A DNA stretch of 64,000 nucleotides from Chryseobacterium cheonjiense (GCF_012927265.1 NZ_JABBGF010000002.1:1-64000), one strand, 5' to 3'; counted from the first letter of the stretch, positions 44,620 to 54,075 are shown. Notes: generated by a model from the letters alone, not told the origin. A program made the numbers and translations.

Positions 44620-45384
44620 TTATTTCGCTCTCAATCTTTCCTTAATCGCTCCGATATTTTTCTTTGCGGAATCTTCCAGGATCAGGCTGGCGCTCATATG
44701 AATTCTTGCAGGCATCAGTTCGTTAAAATGATCGGTGCCTTCCCACGAAACTTTTTTGATCAATGCTAAAGCATCACTGCTTCTGGATGCTAGTGTCTCA
44801 AGGAACTTTTCCAGCTCCGAATCCATTTCTTCAATGGTTTCTGAAACGGAATGATAAATATTGTGCTGTTCCGCCCATTCTGCCGATCTGAAATCCGCAT
44901 CGATAGCCATTGCCGAAAATTGCGACTTGCCGATTTTTCTTTCCACGTAAGGTCCGATTACGAAAGGCCCAATTCCCAGATTTATTTCTGTTAAAGCCAA
45001 GGCAGCATCTTTTACGGCAAAACAATAATCTGCTCCGCAGGCAATACCTACTCCCCCACCTGTTGTTTTTCCCTGAACTCTTACGACTACAATTTTACCG
45101 CAGTTTCTCATCGCATTGAGAACCTTGGCAAAACCTCCGAAAAACTTCGTTGATTTTTCAAGTTCTTCAATTTCCAGCAGTTCATCAAAGCTTGCTCCGG
45201 CACAGAACGCCTTAGTGCCCTCACTTTTGATGAGAATTGCTTTCACCTCAACTTTTGCACCTTCATCAAGAATGGTTTGTGCCAGTTTTTCAAGGATTAC
45301 TCCCGGAAGAGAATTGCTTTTCGGGGTTCCGAAAGTGATTTCGGCAATATTGTTTTTAAGTTCTGATATTACGAATTCGTTCAT
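44620..45384 (-). CDS. Enoyl-CoA hydratase/isomerase family protein
   Basis: Crotonase-fold enzyme of 254 residues. The oxyanion-hole loops are visible ('AFCAGASFDELLEI' and 'GKTTGGGVGIACGADYCFA'). The catalytic Glu pair is not obvious in the second loop. It could supply the PaaF-type hydratase step, since only one crotonase gene sits in the paa cluster at 48-64 kb, but this is inference; other acyl-CoA substrates are equally possible. Confidence 0.85.
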   Translation of the reverse strand: MNEFVISELKNNIAEITFGTPKSNSLPGVILEKLAQTILDEGAKVEVKAILIKSEGTKAFCAGASFDELLEIEELEKSTKFFGGFAKVLNAMRNCGKIVVVRVQGKTTGGGVGIACGADYCFAVKDAALALTEINLGIGPFVIGPYVERKIGKSQFSAMAIDADFRSAEWAEQHNIYHSVSETIEEMDSELEKFLETLASRSSDALALIKKVSWEGTDHFNELMPARIHMSASLILEDSAKKNIGAIKERLRAK

Positions 45385-45979
45385 TTTTTAATTTAAATTG
45401 AATAAAAGCAAAAATACTAAATACAAAGTGTTTTAAGAAAATAAACTTGACTAAAAGTCTATAGACGCCTTATTAATCAAACACTTTAATTTAATTATCA
45501 TCTTATATATTTATTGATATATAATCATCAAAATAAAGATGCAAATATATATGTACCACATTATATAAATTAATAAATAATTTATTTATTTTTGCCGAAA
45601 ATTTAATACTTTTCTATTATCCGTATAAATACGTAATGCGTAATTTAGTATTTTTCACTCTATAATAGAATATGTGATTGTTGTTACTTTGAACTCAAAA
45701 TAATGTACAATATTTAAATAAAGGCGGAACCGAAAAACCTGAACAGAGTAGGAATTTGAACTAAAAATTAATAATCATAGATAAACAATTCATGAGAATA
45801 GTAAAATCACACGGATTCAATTTCCCAATATCGTGATATACAATGGATTATCAAATGCAAGTGCTGTAATTCCAATACGGATTAATAGAACTTTATTGTC
45901 AGAATCTGCTTAACGATAATACCCACTTTATTATAATCATTTACCATTTAAATACATTATCAACCTTAAATTTAAAATT
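45385..45979. other. Long AT-rich intergenic region
   Basis: About 595 bases between divergent genes without a plausible gene. It contains TATTTTTG on the minus strand at 45409-45416, a possible -7 element for the 45384 gene. A phrase at 45724-45752 (GGAACCGAAAAACCT...AGAGTAGGAA) resembles one just before peptide precursor 2 (21101-21125). Nothing else is recognisable. Confidence 0.5.
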
Positions 45980-46807
45980 ATGAAAAGTACTTTACTTTCT
46001 ACCCTTTGTGGTCTTTTTGTTTCAATGCTTACATTTGGACAAACCAGTACAGAACAATTTGAGACAGAATCTAACGGCAGCTCAAGCTTCACGGATAACG
46101 GAGTGATCTTTAATATTCTGTCTGTAGTAAATTCTTATAAGGTATCTGCAGCAAGTCCAAGTGCAGGATGGAACGGAACTTCTGTCGACAACAGGTTCAT
46201 TGATAATTCCGGAACGGGAAACCAGTCTGCAGGAACATCATTCAGTATTAAAACGACTTCAAACCTTTTTAAAGTAAACAGATTCTGGGTTTCTGCAGCA
46301 GCTGCAAATGGCACATTGGGTGTAGCCGGTACTATTACTGTTACAGGAAAATTGTCTGGAGTAACGAAATTTACACAGACTAAAACCACTGGTTTTAACG
46401 GAACAACGGCTGTTACCAATGGTTATACTTTAATTGACATGACCAATCTTAACGGCCAAAATTACAGTAATATTGTCATCGACCAGCTGCAAATTACTGC
46501 GGGAGGAAACTTCCAATATCTTAAATTTGATGCCTTTACATGGGTGAAAGATGCTGGAATTGTTTTGGCGGCGAACGATGTGAAAGCTACTAAAAAAGAG
46601 AATAATGTTTACCCAAATCCAACAACCGGTCCTCTTACAATTAAAACTACAGAAAATACAAAATTTGAAGTATACAGCGAATCCGGACAAATTGTAAAAA
46701 CAATCGAAGCTAAAAAAGGATTAAATGAAGCAGATATCACTGAATTACCAAAAGGTGTATACATGGTGAAATCTTCATCAGAGGTTTACAAAATTATCAA
46801 ACAATAA
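45980..46807 (+). CDS. Secreted protein with T9SS type A sorting domain
   Basis: 275-residue secreted protein. The signal peptide ends near 'MLTFGQTS'; a beta-sandwich-like domain (about 25-195, 'GTSFSIKTTSNLFKVNRFWV') is followed by a sorting tail with 'VYPNPTTGPLTIKT', 'KFEVYSESGQIVKT' and 'LPKGVYMVK'. Exported by the SprA-dependent system. The first domain is unassigned; a carbohydrate-binding or adhesive role is plausible (inference). Confidence 0.85.
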   Translation: MKSTLLSTLCGLFVSMLTFGQTSTEQFETESNGSSSFTDNGVIFNILSVVNSYKVSAASPSAGWNGTSVDNRFIDNSGTGNQSAGTSFSIKTTSNLFKVNRFWVSAAAANGTLGVAGTITVTGKLSGVTKFTQTKTTGFNGTTAVTNGYTLIDMTNLNGQNYSNIVIDQLQITAGGNFQYLKFDAFTWVKDAGIVLAANDVKATKKENNVYPNPTTGPLTIKTTENTKFEVYSESGQIVKTIEAKKGLNEADITELPKGVYMVKSSSEVYKIIKQ

Positions 46808-46891
46808 GAACTTATCATCAAACAACTAATAACCAAAACCTATCTGATAAATAAACTTATTGTGTGACGATTCTAATGCATAAGTGTGATA

Positions 46892-46920
46892 AAAATTCCC
46901 CGAAGTTTTCGGGGAATTTT
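46892..46920. terminator. Bidirectional terminator between convergent genes
   Basis: A 13-bp stem (AAAATTCCCCGAA / TTCGGGGAATTTT) with a 3-base loop and T-runs on both strands. It ends the T9SS protein gene and overlaps the 3' end of the glycosylase gene. Confidence 0.93.
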
Positions 46921-47602
46921 ATTTTTTTAAGGCTAAAATATATTTATCAATATAGAGTTGTTTATCCTTAGATTTATACTGCTGAATATACCTCGGATGC
47001 TCCAGAACGGTCATTTTATCAAAAAGGCATGCTTCCTGATTGAGCTTAGTAATAAAATCTGCATTTTTCTTTCCCATTATAAAAACTTCGGACGTATCTA
47101 GGTTAAGGCTGATGTGTTTTTTTAAAGAATCGATCATAAAATCTTTTACATCATTGAATAATGCTTTGTCGTCATAATAATTCGCATTGATCCAGCTTCC
47201 TTTCGACTTTCTGACAATGGCCAGCGGAAAAGGTGAATTGATATATACTTCTCTGTAAAATTCTTCCGCTCCACCATATTCTGCAATCATATCATACACA
47301 AATACCGATGAAACTTCATGGGTATACGCTGAGGTCATTGAAATCCCACAGACACTTTCCAGGCGTTTGGTATCGGTAAAGGGCACTCCGGTAACTCCGG
47401 CTCCATGGCGGCTGGGATTTATTCCTATCAAAAATTTCCGTTTATTAGAATCGTTATAATATTTGTGATAAAACTTTTCCATCACAACCAACGTTTCAGG
47501 ATTGTTTAAATAAGGGTTTAAAACCTGAAAATCACCGGGAAGACTACCTTCATATTTCAGATTCAGGTTAAAACTTACAACTTGTTCGGCGAAGGTGTTC
47601 AT
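46919..47602 (-). CDS. SMUG2-type (DUF4918) uracil-DNA glycosylase family protein
   Basis: 227 residues matching the SMUG2/DUF4918 group of the UDG superfamily. The active-site loop is 'IGINPSRHGAGVTGVPFTDT' and the late motif is 'LEHPRYIQQY', where the His corresponds to the family's catalytic/intercalation loop. Probably excises deaminated bases. Neighbouring genes give no further hint. Confidence 0.82.
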   Translation of the reverse strand: MNTFAEQVVSFNLNLKYEGSLPGDFQVLNPYLNNPETLVVMEKFYHKYYNDSNKRKFLIGINPSRHGAGVTGVPFTDTKRLESVCGISMTSAYTHEVSSVFVYDMIAEYGGAEEFYREVYINSPFPLAIVRKSKGSWINANYYDDKALFNDVKDFMIDSLKKHISLNLDTSEVFIMGKKNADFITKLNQEACLFDKMTVLEHPRYIQQYKSKDKQLYIDKYILALKK

Positions 47603-47607
47603 TATTT

Positions 47608-48327
47608 CTAATACTCTAAAGGTTTATATCTTCTGAAAGTTTTATAAAAGTCATCATCATTTCCGGTAAATTTCCTTTTTTCAATCACTCTGAATTTTCC
47701 TGAAGAATCTTTTTCTTCTACTACAATTGTATCTGATACATCAACTCTCGCAAACTCATCCAAAGAATCACTTTTAATTTTGAGAAAACTTGTTATCGTA
47801 GATCCTGTAAGAATCAAAGAATTTATACATTTTAAATCTGAATTATAGCTCAGGTTCGGATAATGATCTGAATTTTTAATATAGATAAATTCCTTGCTTT
47901 TAGGATCATAAATAAATAATTTCCGGATCGTATTTCCACCTCTTCCTGCTATTCCGCTTTGATACATGAGATCTTTAAAACCGTCGCCATTGAAATCTGA
48001 AATTTCAGCATTTATTCCTGTAAGACCATCTTTATCGAAATAAAACTTTTGCATAGATTTCCAAGTTTTTCCTACATTCTTCTGTTTTTTATAGTTCCAA
48101 ATACTGTCTTGCCTATAAAAATTCAGAACTACAATATTATCTTCTCTTTTATCATTTCGGAAGTTTTCAACAGCAATTTTCGTTATTCCTTTCTCTCCTA
48201 TATTTAAACTATCTATAAACTTTTCGCTAGAAAAATATACATCAGAACTCTTTTCTTTTTCTTTTAAACAAGAATTAAAAATAATATAAATAAATGATGC
48301 TAAAAAAATAGGTCTTAAAAGTTTCAT
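47608..48327 (-). CDS. Lipoprotein with FG-GAP-like calcium loop
   Basis: 239-residue lipoprotein from the ATG at 48327 ('MKLLRPIFLASFIYIIFNSC', lipid-modified Cys at 20). The eight residues before it in the longer frame are unlike a signal peptide. The body includes 'EISDFNGDGFKDLMYQS', a DxDGxxD-type calcium loop seen in FG-GAP/VCBS repeats and in XAC2610-like proteins. Function unknown. It lies 5 bases before the glycosylase gene. Confidence 0.65.
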   Translation of the reverse strand: MKLLRPIFLASFIYIIFNSCLKEKEKSSDVYFSSEKFIDSLNIGEKGITKIAVENFRNDKREDNIVVLNFYRQDSIWNYKKQKNVGKTWKSMQKFYFDKDGLTGINAEISDFNGDGFKDLMYQSGIAGRGGNTIRKLFIYDPKSKEFIYIKNSDHYPNLSYNSDLKCINSLILTGSTITSFLKIKSDSLDEFARVDVSDTIVVEEKDSSGKFRVIEKRKFTGNDDDFYKTFRRYKPLEY

Positions 48328-48380
48328 AGTAAAAAATCCCTTCCAGGACAATGACTGAAAGGGATTATAAATTTATTAAA

Positions 48381-50876
48381 TTAAATCAATCCAAACTGCT
48401 CAAAATGATGTGTAAAATGTTTTCTGTGCATCAGTTCCCACATTTCCTTATTCAGTTTACCGAATACGAAATTCATATGCTCTGCCTGTGGATTTTCTTT
48501 ATAATAGATTATGAATCTTTTAAGATTATCCATAAATGACTGCTTGGCAATTTCAAGGTTTTTATGTCTCAACTCCAAAAGTTTTTCATCTTCCGCCAAA
48601 AACGGAGCAGGGAAATCTTTCGGCATCTTTCGGTGATTATAAAGGGAATCCTGCCATTTTTCCAGCTGCTCCTCAGGAGTAAAACATTTATCTGCTTCAG
48701 GTTCGCCGAGACTTACCAAAACACCATGCTCTAAATGTTCTATCATTTGCTGAGGAGACATTTTACCCCAATCTGGCTGAGTAGATTCTGTTAAACCATT
48801 CAGTGCTTTTTGAATATTTTTCAGATTCAGATCAATAAACGGAGACTGTTTCGCAACCAACGTTAAAATTGTCGCTACACAGACGATCTCATCTCTCTGA
48901 TTTACCACCTCAACCAGCCATTTTACCACTCCGGAAGGAATATTTCTCCCTTTTACGCCTCGGTTAATTTTTTCTTTGGCCGTTAAATATACCGTAATCG
49001 TATCACCTGCGTACACAGGTTTAAAGAATGAACAGTTTTCCAGTCCGTAATTGGCGATAACCGGTCCTTTTTTACCTGAAACAAACAATCCTGCCGCTGC
49101 AGAAAGGATAAAGTATCCGTGGGCAACCGTTTTATCAAAAATAGTTCCCGTTAGGCTTGTAGCATCAGTGTGCGCATAAAAATGATCCCAAGAAACATTA
49201 GAGAAGTTAACAATATCTGCATCTGTCACAGTTCTTCCCGCCGTTTCCAGAGAATCTCCCACTTCTACTTCTTCAAAATATTTCCGGAACGGATGCTTGT
49301 CCGAATATTTTTTCTCAGCACCTTGCTGATATACTTTTGTAATTGCCGTCAGAATATCCGGTGAACCCTGAATGGCTGTTTTCTGAAGGAAGAAATGAAG
49401 ACCGTTGAGTCCACCCATTTCCTCACCTCCTCCTGCTCTTCCGGGACCGCCATGCATCAATGTAGGAAGCGGTGATCCGTGACCGGTGCTTTCTTTTGCA
49501 TTATCTCTGTTCAGCACAAAAATCCTTCCGTGGTGTGAGGCCATTTTCCATGATGTTTCTGCCACAAACTGATCGTCATAAGAAACAATAGATCCCACCA
49601 AACTTCCTTTTCCTCTTTTTGCAAGTGCTGCAGCTTCTTCCGCATCTTTGTAAGGCATCAGGGTAGAGACAGGTCCAAAAGCTTCCACATCATGAGAGAT
49701 GTTTTTCTCGAAAGGTCTGTCATTTAGGAATAATTTCGGGCTCATAAATGCTCCGTTCTCATAATCGGCATCTACCAGTTCGTGCTGACCATCATAGATA
49801 AGCTCGGTTTCTGCTTTCAGCATGTCTATTTTTCTTAATACTTCCTCGTACTGCTGTTTTCCTACCAAAGATCCCATTCTTGTTTCCCTGCTCAGAGGAT
49901 TGCCGATTTTGGTTTGGTCTAAAGCTTTCGATAAAGCCTGCTGAACGTCTCCGATAAGATGTTCCGGAACGATAATTCTACGGATAGCCGTACATTTTTG
50001 CCCGGCTTTTGTGGTCATTTCGTTACGGACTTCCTTAATGAATAAATCAAATTCCGGCGTGCCTGGTTTTGCTTCAAGTCCTAAGATGGAACAATTCAAA
50101 GAATCAGCTTCCATATTAAAACGAACGGCATTCCCGGCAACTGAAGATAAAGATTTTAATTTTCTCCCCGTGGTTGCAGAACCTGTAAACAGTACGGAAT
50201 CTCCATCCTGAACATAATCCAGGATATTTCCGGGTTCACCGCAAACCAGCTGAACCGCTCCTTCAGGAAGAATTCCGCTTTCGATCATATCCTGAAAAAC
50301 AGCATTCGTTAAATATGAACCGAACGGTGAAGGTTTCACAATTGACGGAACACCCGCCAATAAAGACGTTGAAAGCTTTTCCAACATTCCCCAAACCGGA
50401 AAATTGTATGCATTAATCTGAATGGAAACCCCTTCACTAGGCGTTAAAATATGGGTCCCGAGGTGCGTTCCGTTGGCCGAGATTTTCTGAGTGTCTCCAT
50501 CTACCCAAAACGGGGTATTGGGAAGCATTCTTTTTGCCAATCCCGAATACGTAAAGAATGTGCCGAAACCTCCTTCAATATCTACCCACGAATCTATATG
50601 GGTCGCTCCGGTTTTGTATGATAATTCGTAATATTTTTTCTTTCTTTCTAAAAGATAAAGCGCTACTTTTTTCAGCATTTCTCCACGGTCATAGAACGTC
50701 ATGGATGAAAGGTTTTTGTAGCCTATTGTTCTACCGTAATCAAGAGCCTGCTCAAAATTAAGCCCTTCCGTATCGGAAACAGCAACCTGCTCTCCCGTTA
50801 CCGCATTGTACAAAGGAATTCCATTGCCGGAACCTTCGATCCATTCGCCGTAGATATAGTTTTTTAATTTTTCCAT
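48381..50876 (-). CDS. paaZ: Bifunctional PaaZ (oxepin-CoA hydrolase / aldehyde dehydrogenase) with an extra C-terminal domain
   Basis: Opens the oxepin-CoA ring and oxidises the resulting semialdehyde. 831 residues in three parts. An aldehyde dehydrogenase domain (about 1-515) has its catalytic Cys in 'AGQKCTAIRRI'. A MaoC-type hydratase domain spans about 535-680 ('HTDATSLTGTIFDKTVAHGY'). An extra domain of about 140 residues (about 690-831, 'SPQQMIEHLEHGVLVSLGEP') resembles DinB-like DUF1569 proteins. E. coli PaaZ is 681 aa, so the last part is an added domain. It is the distal gene of the paa run. Confidence 0.93.
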   Translation of the reverse strand: MEKLKNYIYGEWIEGSGNGIPLYNAVTGEQVAVSDTEGLNFEQALDYGRTIGYKNLSSMTFYDRGEMLKKVALYLLERKKKYYELSYKTGATHIDSWVDIEGGFGTFFTYSGLAKRMLPNTPFWVDGDTQKISANGTHLGTHILTPSEGVSIQINAYNFPVWGMLEKLSTSLLAGVPSIVKPSPFGSYLTNAVFQDMIESGILPEGAVQLVCGEPGNILDYVQDGDSVLFTGSATTGRKLKSLSSVAGNAVRFNMEADSLNCSILGLEAKPGTPEFDLFIKEVRNEMTTKAGQKCTAIRRIIVPEHLIGDVQQALSKALDQTKIGNPLSRETRMGSLVGKQQYEEVLRKIDMLKAETELIYDGQHELVDADYENGAFMSPKLFLNDRPFEKNISHDVEAFGPVSTLMPYKDAEEAAALAKRGKGSLVGSIVSYDDQFVAETSWKMASHHGRIFVLNRDNAKESTGHGSPLPTLMHGGPGRAGGGEEMGGLNGLHFFLQKTAIQGSPDILTAITKVYQQGAEKKYSDKHPFRKYFEEVEVGDSLETAGRTVTDADIVNFSNVSWDHFYAHTDATSLTGTIFDKTVAHGYFILSAAAGLFVSGKKGPVIANYGLENCSFFKPVYAGDTITVYLTAKEKINRGVKGRNIPSGVVKWLVEVVNQRDEIVCVATILTLVAKQSPFIDLNLKNIQKALNGLTESTQPDWGKMSPQQMIEHLEHGVLVSLGEPEADKCFTPEEQLEKWQDSLYNHRKMPKDFPAPFLAEDEKLLELRHKNLEIAKQSFMDNLKRFIIYYKENPQAEHMNFVFGKLNKEMWELMHRKHFTHHFEQFGLI

Positions 50877-50892
50877 ATAATAATTTAATTTA

Positions 50893-50954
50893 ACAATGTA
50901 TCAATTTAACAGTTTACCAATGATTGTTATACTGATACATTTTTAGATTGCTAC
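50893..50954. repeat. Intergenic hairpin repeat (AACAATGTA family), paaZ upstream
   Basis: Left half TAACAATGTATCAATTTAAC-AGTTTACCAATG and right half with TGATACAT, TGCTACAT form an imperfect long inverted repeat. Related copies sit at 53961-54068, 56121-56217, 57350-57437, 58813-58880 and 61490-61521. Confidence 0.6.
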
Positions 50955-50965
50955 ATTTTTAATTT

Positions 50966-51754
50966 TTAGGTTCCTGATACGGAAATATTTAAACGTTGAA
51001 CATATTGCCCATAAAGTGAAATTGTATTTTCTAAGTATTTTCTAGGCCTTCCCGACATTGAAACTTTAAATTTTTCTAAGTAAAGGTTCATCTTATCCAC
51101 TTCATCATAAATTAAAAAAGGAAAATAACGTAAATTTAAATGAGTGATTTTACCCGATTTTAGTGGAGTTTGAATTTCGAAAACATATTCCTCAATATCT
51201 TGAAATAAATTATACTCCTGGATAAAAGCATCAATTGAATTATGAGCAACGACTCCAAAATAATCCACATCCTCTTGTAATAAAAATGCATCTATAAGTG
51301 GCTGTCCAAAAAATATTTGTTTAACCGAATCTATACTTATATCACCATAAGCTATAGCTCCTTTTATAGGAATTTCTTTTTCTATAATTTGCGAAAAGAA
51401 CCAATTAACTGATTGTATAAATATTTTGAATGATTCAACTGTATTATTTTTAGAAAAAATAACTATTGAATCAGAGAAAGTAACAACTTCAAGAGGTTTT
51501 ATTCCATCATTAGAAAATTCTTTGTCAATAATGTTTGGATTTAACCCATCTTTAAGATTAGAAATCTCATTCAACTTTTCAAAAATAGTCTCATGTGTAT
51601 TTCTTAAAACCAAGTCTTTAAAGCCTAAAATATCAAAAAAAGCTACAAATCGTTTATTGGTTACCAACCATTCCTCAGTATCAGTATAACCTTTTATACT
51701 ATTAAGTAAATCTGTATGTGCCTTGCTTAAAAAATTAAGAGTAATTGTTGCCAT
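50966..51754 (-). CDS. Putative nucleotide-cyclase-like protein, unknown function
   Basis: 262 residues from the ATG at 51754 ('MATITLNFLSKAHTDLLN'); the longer frame overlaps the esterase gene. The layout resembles class III cyclase folds: 'FVAFFDILGFKDLV' (metal-binding Asp position), 'VVTFSDSIVIFS', 'PIKGAIAYGDI', 'IFFGQPLIDAFLLQE'. I cannot tell whether it is catalytic. It is an accessory gene between paaZ and the esterase, with base composition more AT-rich than paa genes by eye. Confidence 0.5.
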   Translation of the reverse strand: MATITLNFLSKAHTDLLNSIKGYTDTEEWLVTNKRFVAFFDILGFKDLVLRNTHETIFEKLNEISNLKDGLNPNIIDKEFSNDGIKPLEVVTFSDSIVIFSKNNTVESFKIFIQSVNWFFSQIIEKEIPIKGAIAYGDISIDSVKQIFFGQPLIDAFLLQEDVDYFGVVAHNSIDAFIQEYNLFQDIEEYVFEIQTPLKSGKITHLNLRYFPFLIYDEVDKMNLYLEKFKVSMSGRPRKYLENTISLYGQYVQRLNISVSGT

Positions 51755-51767
51755 ATTAGTTATTATG

Positions 51768-52589
51768 TTAATTTTTATAAGGAAATAACTTTGCCAAACC
51801 TTCATACAAACTTCTGTGAAGAATGGTTGCATGATTGTCTGTTTCCATCATTTTATATTCTAAAGTCCAGTTTTTTTTATTGGCTTTTTTCAAAACATCA
51901 AAGAAATCTTCTGCATCTTTTACCATTACAGGATGTTCTCCTTTTCCAACGGAAATGTAAATAAATTTTTTAGTATCCTTAATGTTAGATAATAATTGAG
52001 GAGCCTGTCTTAGAAGACTTTCATCATCCCACCACAAACTTGGACTGATAATAAAGTAATTATTGAACAGTTCAGGCTTTTTCAACAAAATTTCGGTTGC
52101 TAAAAGTCCGCCGAGCGATTGTCCGAACAGGTATTTATCCGTTGTTTCAAACTGACTTTCAATATAAGGTTTTAGTTCTTTTTCCAAAAAACTGATGAAT
52201 TTATCGGAATGTCCCGTTGTAGGATAATCTTTTTGTAAATCTTTTAAATCGGTATGAAAAGTGAAGTCTCTTTTTCTGTCAATATTGGCAATCCCCACAA
52301 CGATCGTTTCCGGCATAGAATACATCTGATTAAAGAACTGAACCAAACCGGTCACATGAATAAAATCTTCATTCATGCTTCCGTCCAAAAGATAGATAAC
52401 CGGGTAAGATTTTGTTTTGTCGAAATTTTGCGGAAGATAGATATTTAAAGTTCTTTCTTCATTTAAAATTTTTGATTGTATGGTTCTGATTTCTCCGATA
52501 GTCAATGGCTTTACTTTTTCAGTCTGGGCGAAAACCAGAGATTGAAACGTAAATAAAAGACTGCAGAAAATAATTATATTATTGATCAC
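51768..52589 (-). CDS. Exported alpha/beta-hydrolase esterase (IroE/Fes type)
   Basis: 273-residue secreted or periplasmic esterase. Signal peptide 'IIFCSLLFTFQSLVFAQ'. The esterase-D-like core has 'RTLNIYLPQNFDKTKSYPVI', the nucleophile elbow 'FGQSLGGLLATE' and a late His in 'ETDNHATILHR'. Related enzymes hydrolyse siderophore esters or acyl esters; the substrate is unknown. It stands between accessory genes within the paa region. Confidence 0.85.
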   Translation of the reverse strand: MINNIIIFCSLLFTFQSLVFAQTEKVKPLTIGEIRTIQSKILNEERTLNIYLPQNFDKTKSYPVIYLLDGSMNEDFIHVTGLVQFFNQMYSMPETIVVGIANIDRKRDFTFHTDLKDLQKDYPTTGHSDKFISFLEKELKPYIESQFETTDKYLFGQSLGGLLATEILLKKPELFNNYFIISPSLWWDDESLLRQAPQLLSNIKDTKKFIYISVGKGEHPVMVKDAEDFFDVLKKANKKNWTLEYKMMETDNHATILHRSLYEGLAKLFPYKN

Positions 52590-52623
52590 TACTTTTCTTT
52601 GTTACTATTTTAACTTATCATTC

Positions 52624-52656
52624 AAACCTCATAGGTTTTTGAAACCTATGAGGTTT
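52624..52656. repeat. REP palindrome, CATAGG variant, downstream of RAYT
   Basis: A perfect 15-bp inverted repeat (AAACCTCATAGGTTT / AAACCTATGAGGTTT) around TTG, 16 bases past the RAYT stop. Confidence 0.92.
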
Positions 52657-52671
52657 TGGCTCAACTTTAAT

Positions 52672-53250
52672 TTATTCAATTTGTAGAAAATCATATTCTA
52701 TATTTGATTTATGATATTCTATAAAATTATCAACTGTTTCAAAATACTGCATCATTTCAGTTCTTTCAATTTGGCTTTCTTTGGTCAAATTAATATAAGA
52801 ATTATAAGATGAATATTTCCACTCGCCAATATCTTCAACAAATCCATGATTGACAGGATTATTATGGATATAGTGAAGTAATTTAATCAAATACTTTTCG
52901 TCATTCACTCTCTTCCTTTTTAAATAATCAAGAAACAAAGAACCTTTTCGGTTATATCTTTTATTATAAGCTTTTGCATACCCGTTCAATAAATTACTAA
53001 ACTGCTTCATTAAATATTTATGCCCATCTTCACTAAGAACATCATCAAGATTTTTAAATCTTAACAATAAATGAAAATGATTCGGCAATAAACAGTATGC
53101 ATATATTTCAGCTATCGGAATAATATATTTTATAAGCTTTTCTAAAAAATATTTATAATTCTCTTCTTCTCTGAAAATTAAATCTTTTGCATTTGCATGA
53201 GTGTAGATATGATATACATATCCACATTCAAAATTTTCTGTATTTGACAT
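52672..53250 (-). mobile_element. REP-associated tyrosine transposase (RAYT, Y1_Tnp)
   Basis: 192-residue single-strand transposase of the IS200/RAYT type. The HUH motif is 'PNHFHLLL' and the C-terminal part has the usual 'YIHNNPVNHGFVEDIGEWKYSSY' block, with a candidate catalytic Tyr in this region. It is bracketed by two REP palindromes (52624 and 53283) that differ only in the middle loop base. RAYTs act on such REPs and are usually domesticated single-copy genes. No other IS ends or target duplications are visible. Confidence 0.92.
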
Positions 53251-53282
53251 TTATTTTTCTTCATTTGTGTGTTTTGATATTC

Positions 53283-53315
53283 AAACCTCATAGGTTTTCG
53301 AAACCTATGAGGTTT
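53283..53315. repeat. REP palindrome, CATAGG variant, upstream of RAYT
   Basis: The same 15-bp arms as 52624-52656 around TCG (one loop base changed), 33 bases upstream of the RAYT start. Confidence 0.92.
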
Positions 53316-53343
53316 ATTTGAGGTTTATTTAAGTATAGGATAG

Positions 53344-53937
53344 CTATTTCACATCATCCCAAATGCTGTAATCCACAACTTTTGTTGGGATCTGCTGAAC
53401 ATATTCAGTAAAAGGTTCACAGGGAAGAATAGCATCTTTTCCTTCTCTTGCCAATTCCTGGTACAGCTTTGTTCCTTCTGTTTTCCATTTGATCATTTCA
53501 TCAGAAACGTCACGGATAATTTTTGCGGGACTTCCAACAATTAATTTTCTTGCATCACATTTAAAATTGGCCGGAACAAAAGCCAAAGCACCGATGATAC
53601 ATTCATCTCCAATGACCGCTTTGTCCATCACGACAGAATTCATTCCGACCAGACAGTTTTTGCCGATATGTCCGGAGTGAATAATCGCTCCATGCCCGAT
53701 GTGTGCAGACTCTTCCAGTATGGTTTCAATTCCCGGAAAAACATGGAGGGTACAGTTTTCCTGAACATTCGCACCGTCTTTGACGATAATTTTACCCCAG
53801 TCCCCACGAATCACCGCATTGGGACCAACATAAACCTCTTCGCCGATTTCCACATTTCCGATGATCACCGCCTGCGGATGAACGTAAGCGGAAGGTTTTA
53901 TTATCGGACGAATTCCGTGATATGAGTAGATATTCAT
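53344..53937 (-). CDS. paaY: PaaY-like hexapeptide-repeat protein
   Basis: 197-residue left-handed beta-helix protein of the gamma-carbonic-anhydrase class. Repeats are visible ('VHPQAVIIGNVEIGEEVYVGPN', split by typical V/I-G spacing) with metal-ligand His in 'HIGHGAIIHSGHIGKN'. In paa systems PaaY is a thioesterase that clears dead-end CoA adducts. It lies between the REP/RAYT module and paaJ. Confidence 0.87.
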   Translation of the reverse strand: MNIYSYHGIRPIIKPSAYVHPQAVIIGNVEIGEEVYVGPNAVIRGDWGKIIVKDGANVQENCTLHVFPGIETILEESAHIGHGAIIHSGHIGKNCLVGMNSVVMDKAVIGDECIIGALAFVPANFKCDARKLIVGSPAKIIRDVSDEMIKWKTEGTKLYQELAREGKDAILPCEPFTEYVQQIPTKVVDYSIWDDVK

Positions 53938-53960
53938 AAATTTTAGTTCAAAAATTTAAT

Positions 53961-54068
53961 TTAACCATGTATCAATCTAACAGTTTACCAATAGATAATT
54001 CGACAAGTTCACTATGCACCATTACAATGGAATTGATACATTGATACATTTCTATATTGTTACATATT
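53961..54068. repeat. Intergenic hairpin repeat (AACAATGTA family), paaJ-paaY
   Basis: Starts TAACCATGTATCAATCTAAC-AGTTTACCAATAG and ends TTGATACATTGATACAT...TTGTTACAT; the centre holds an unrelated phrase ATTCGACAAGTTCACTATGC. Confidence 0.6.
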
Positions 54069-54075
54069 GAAAAAG

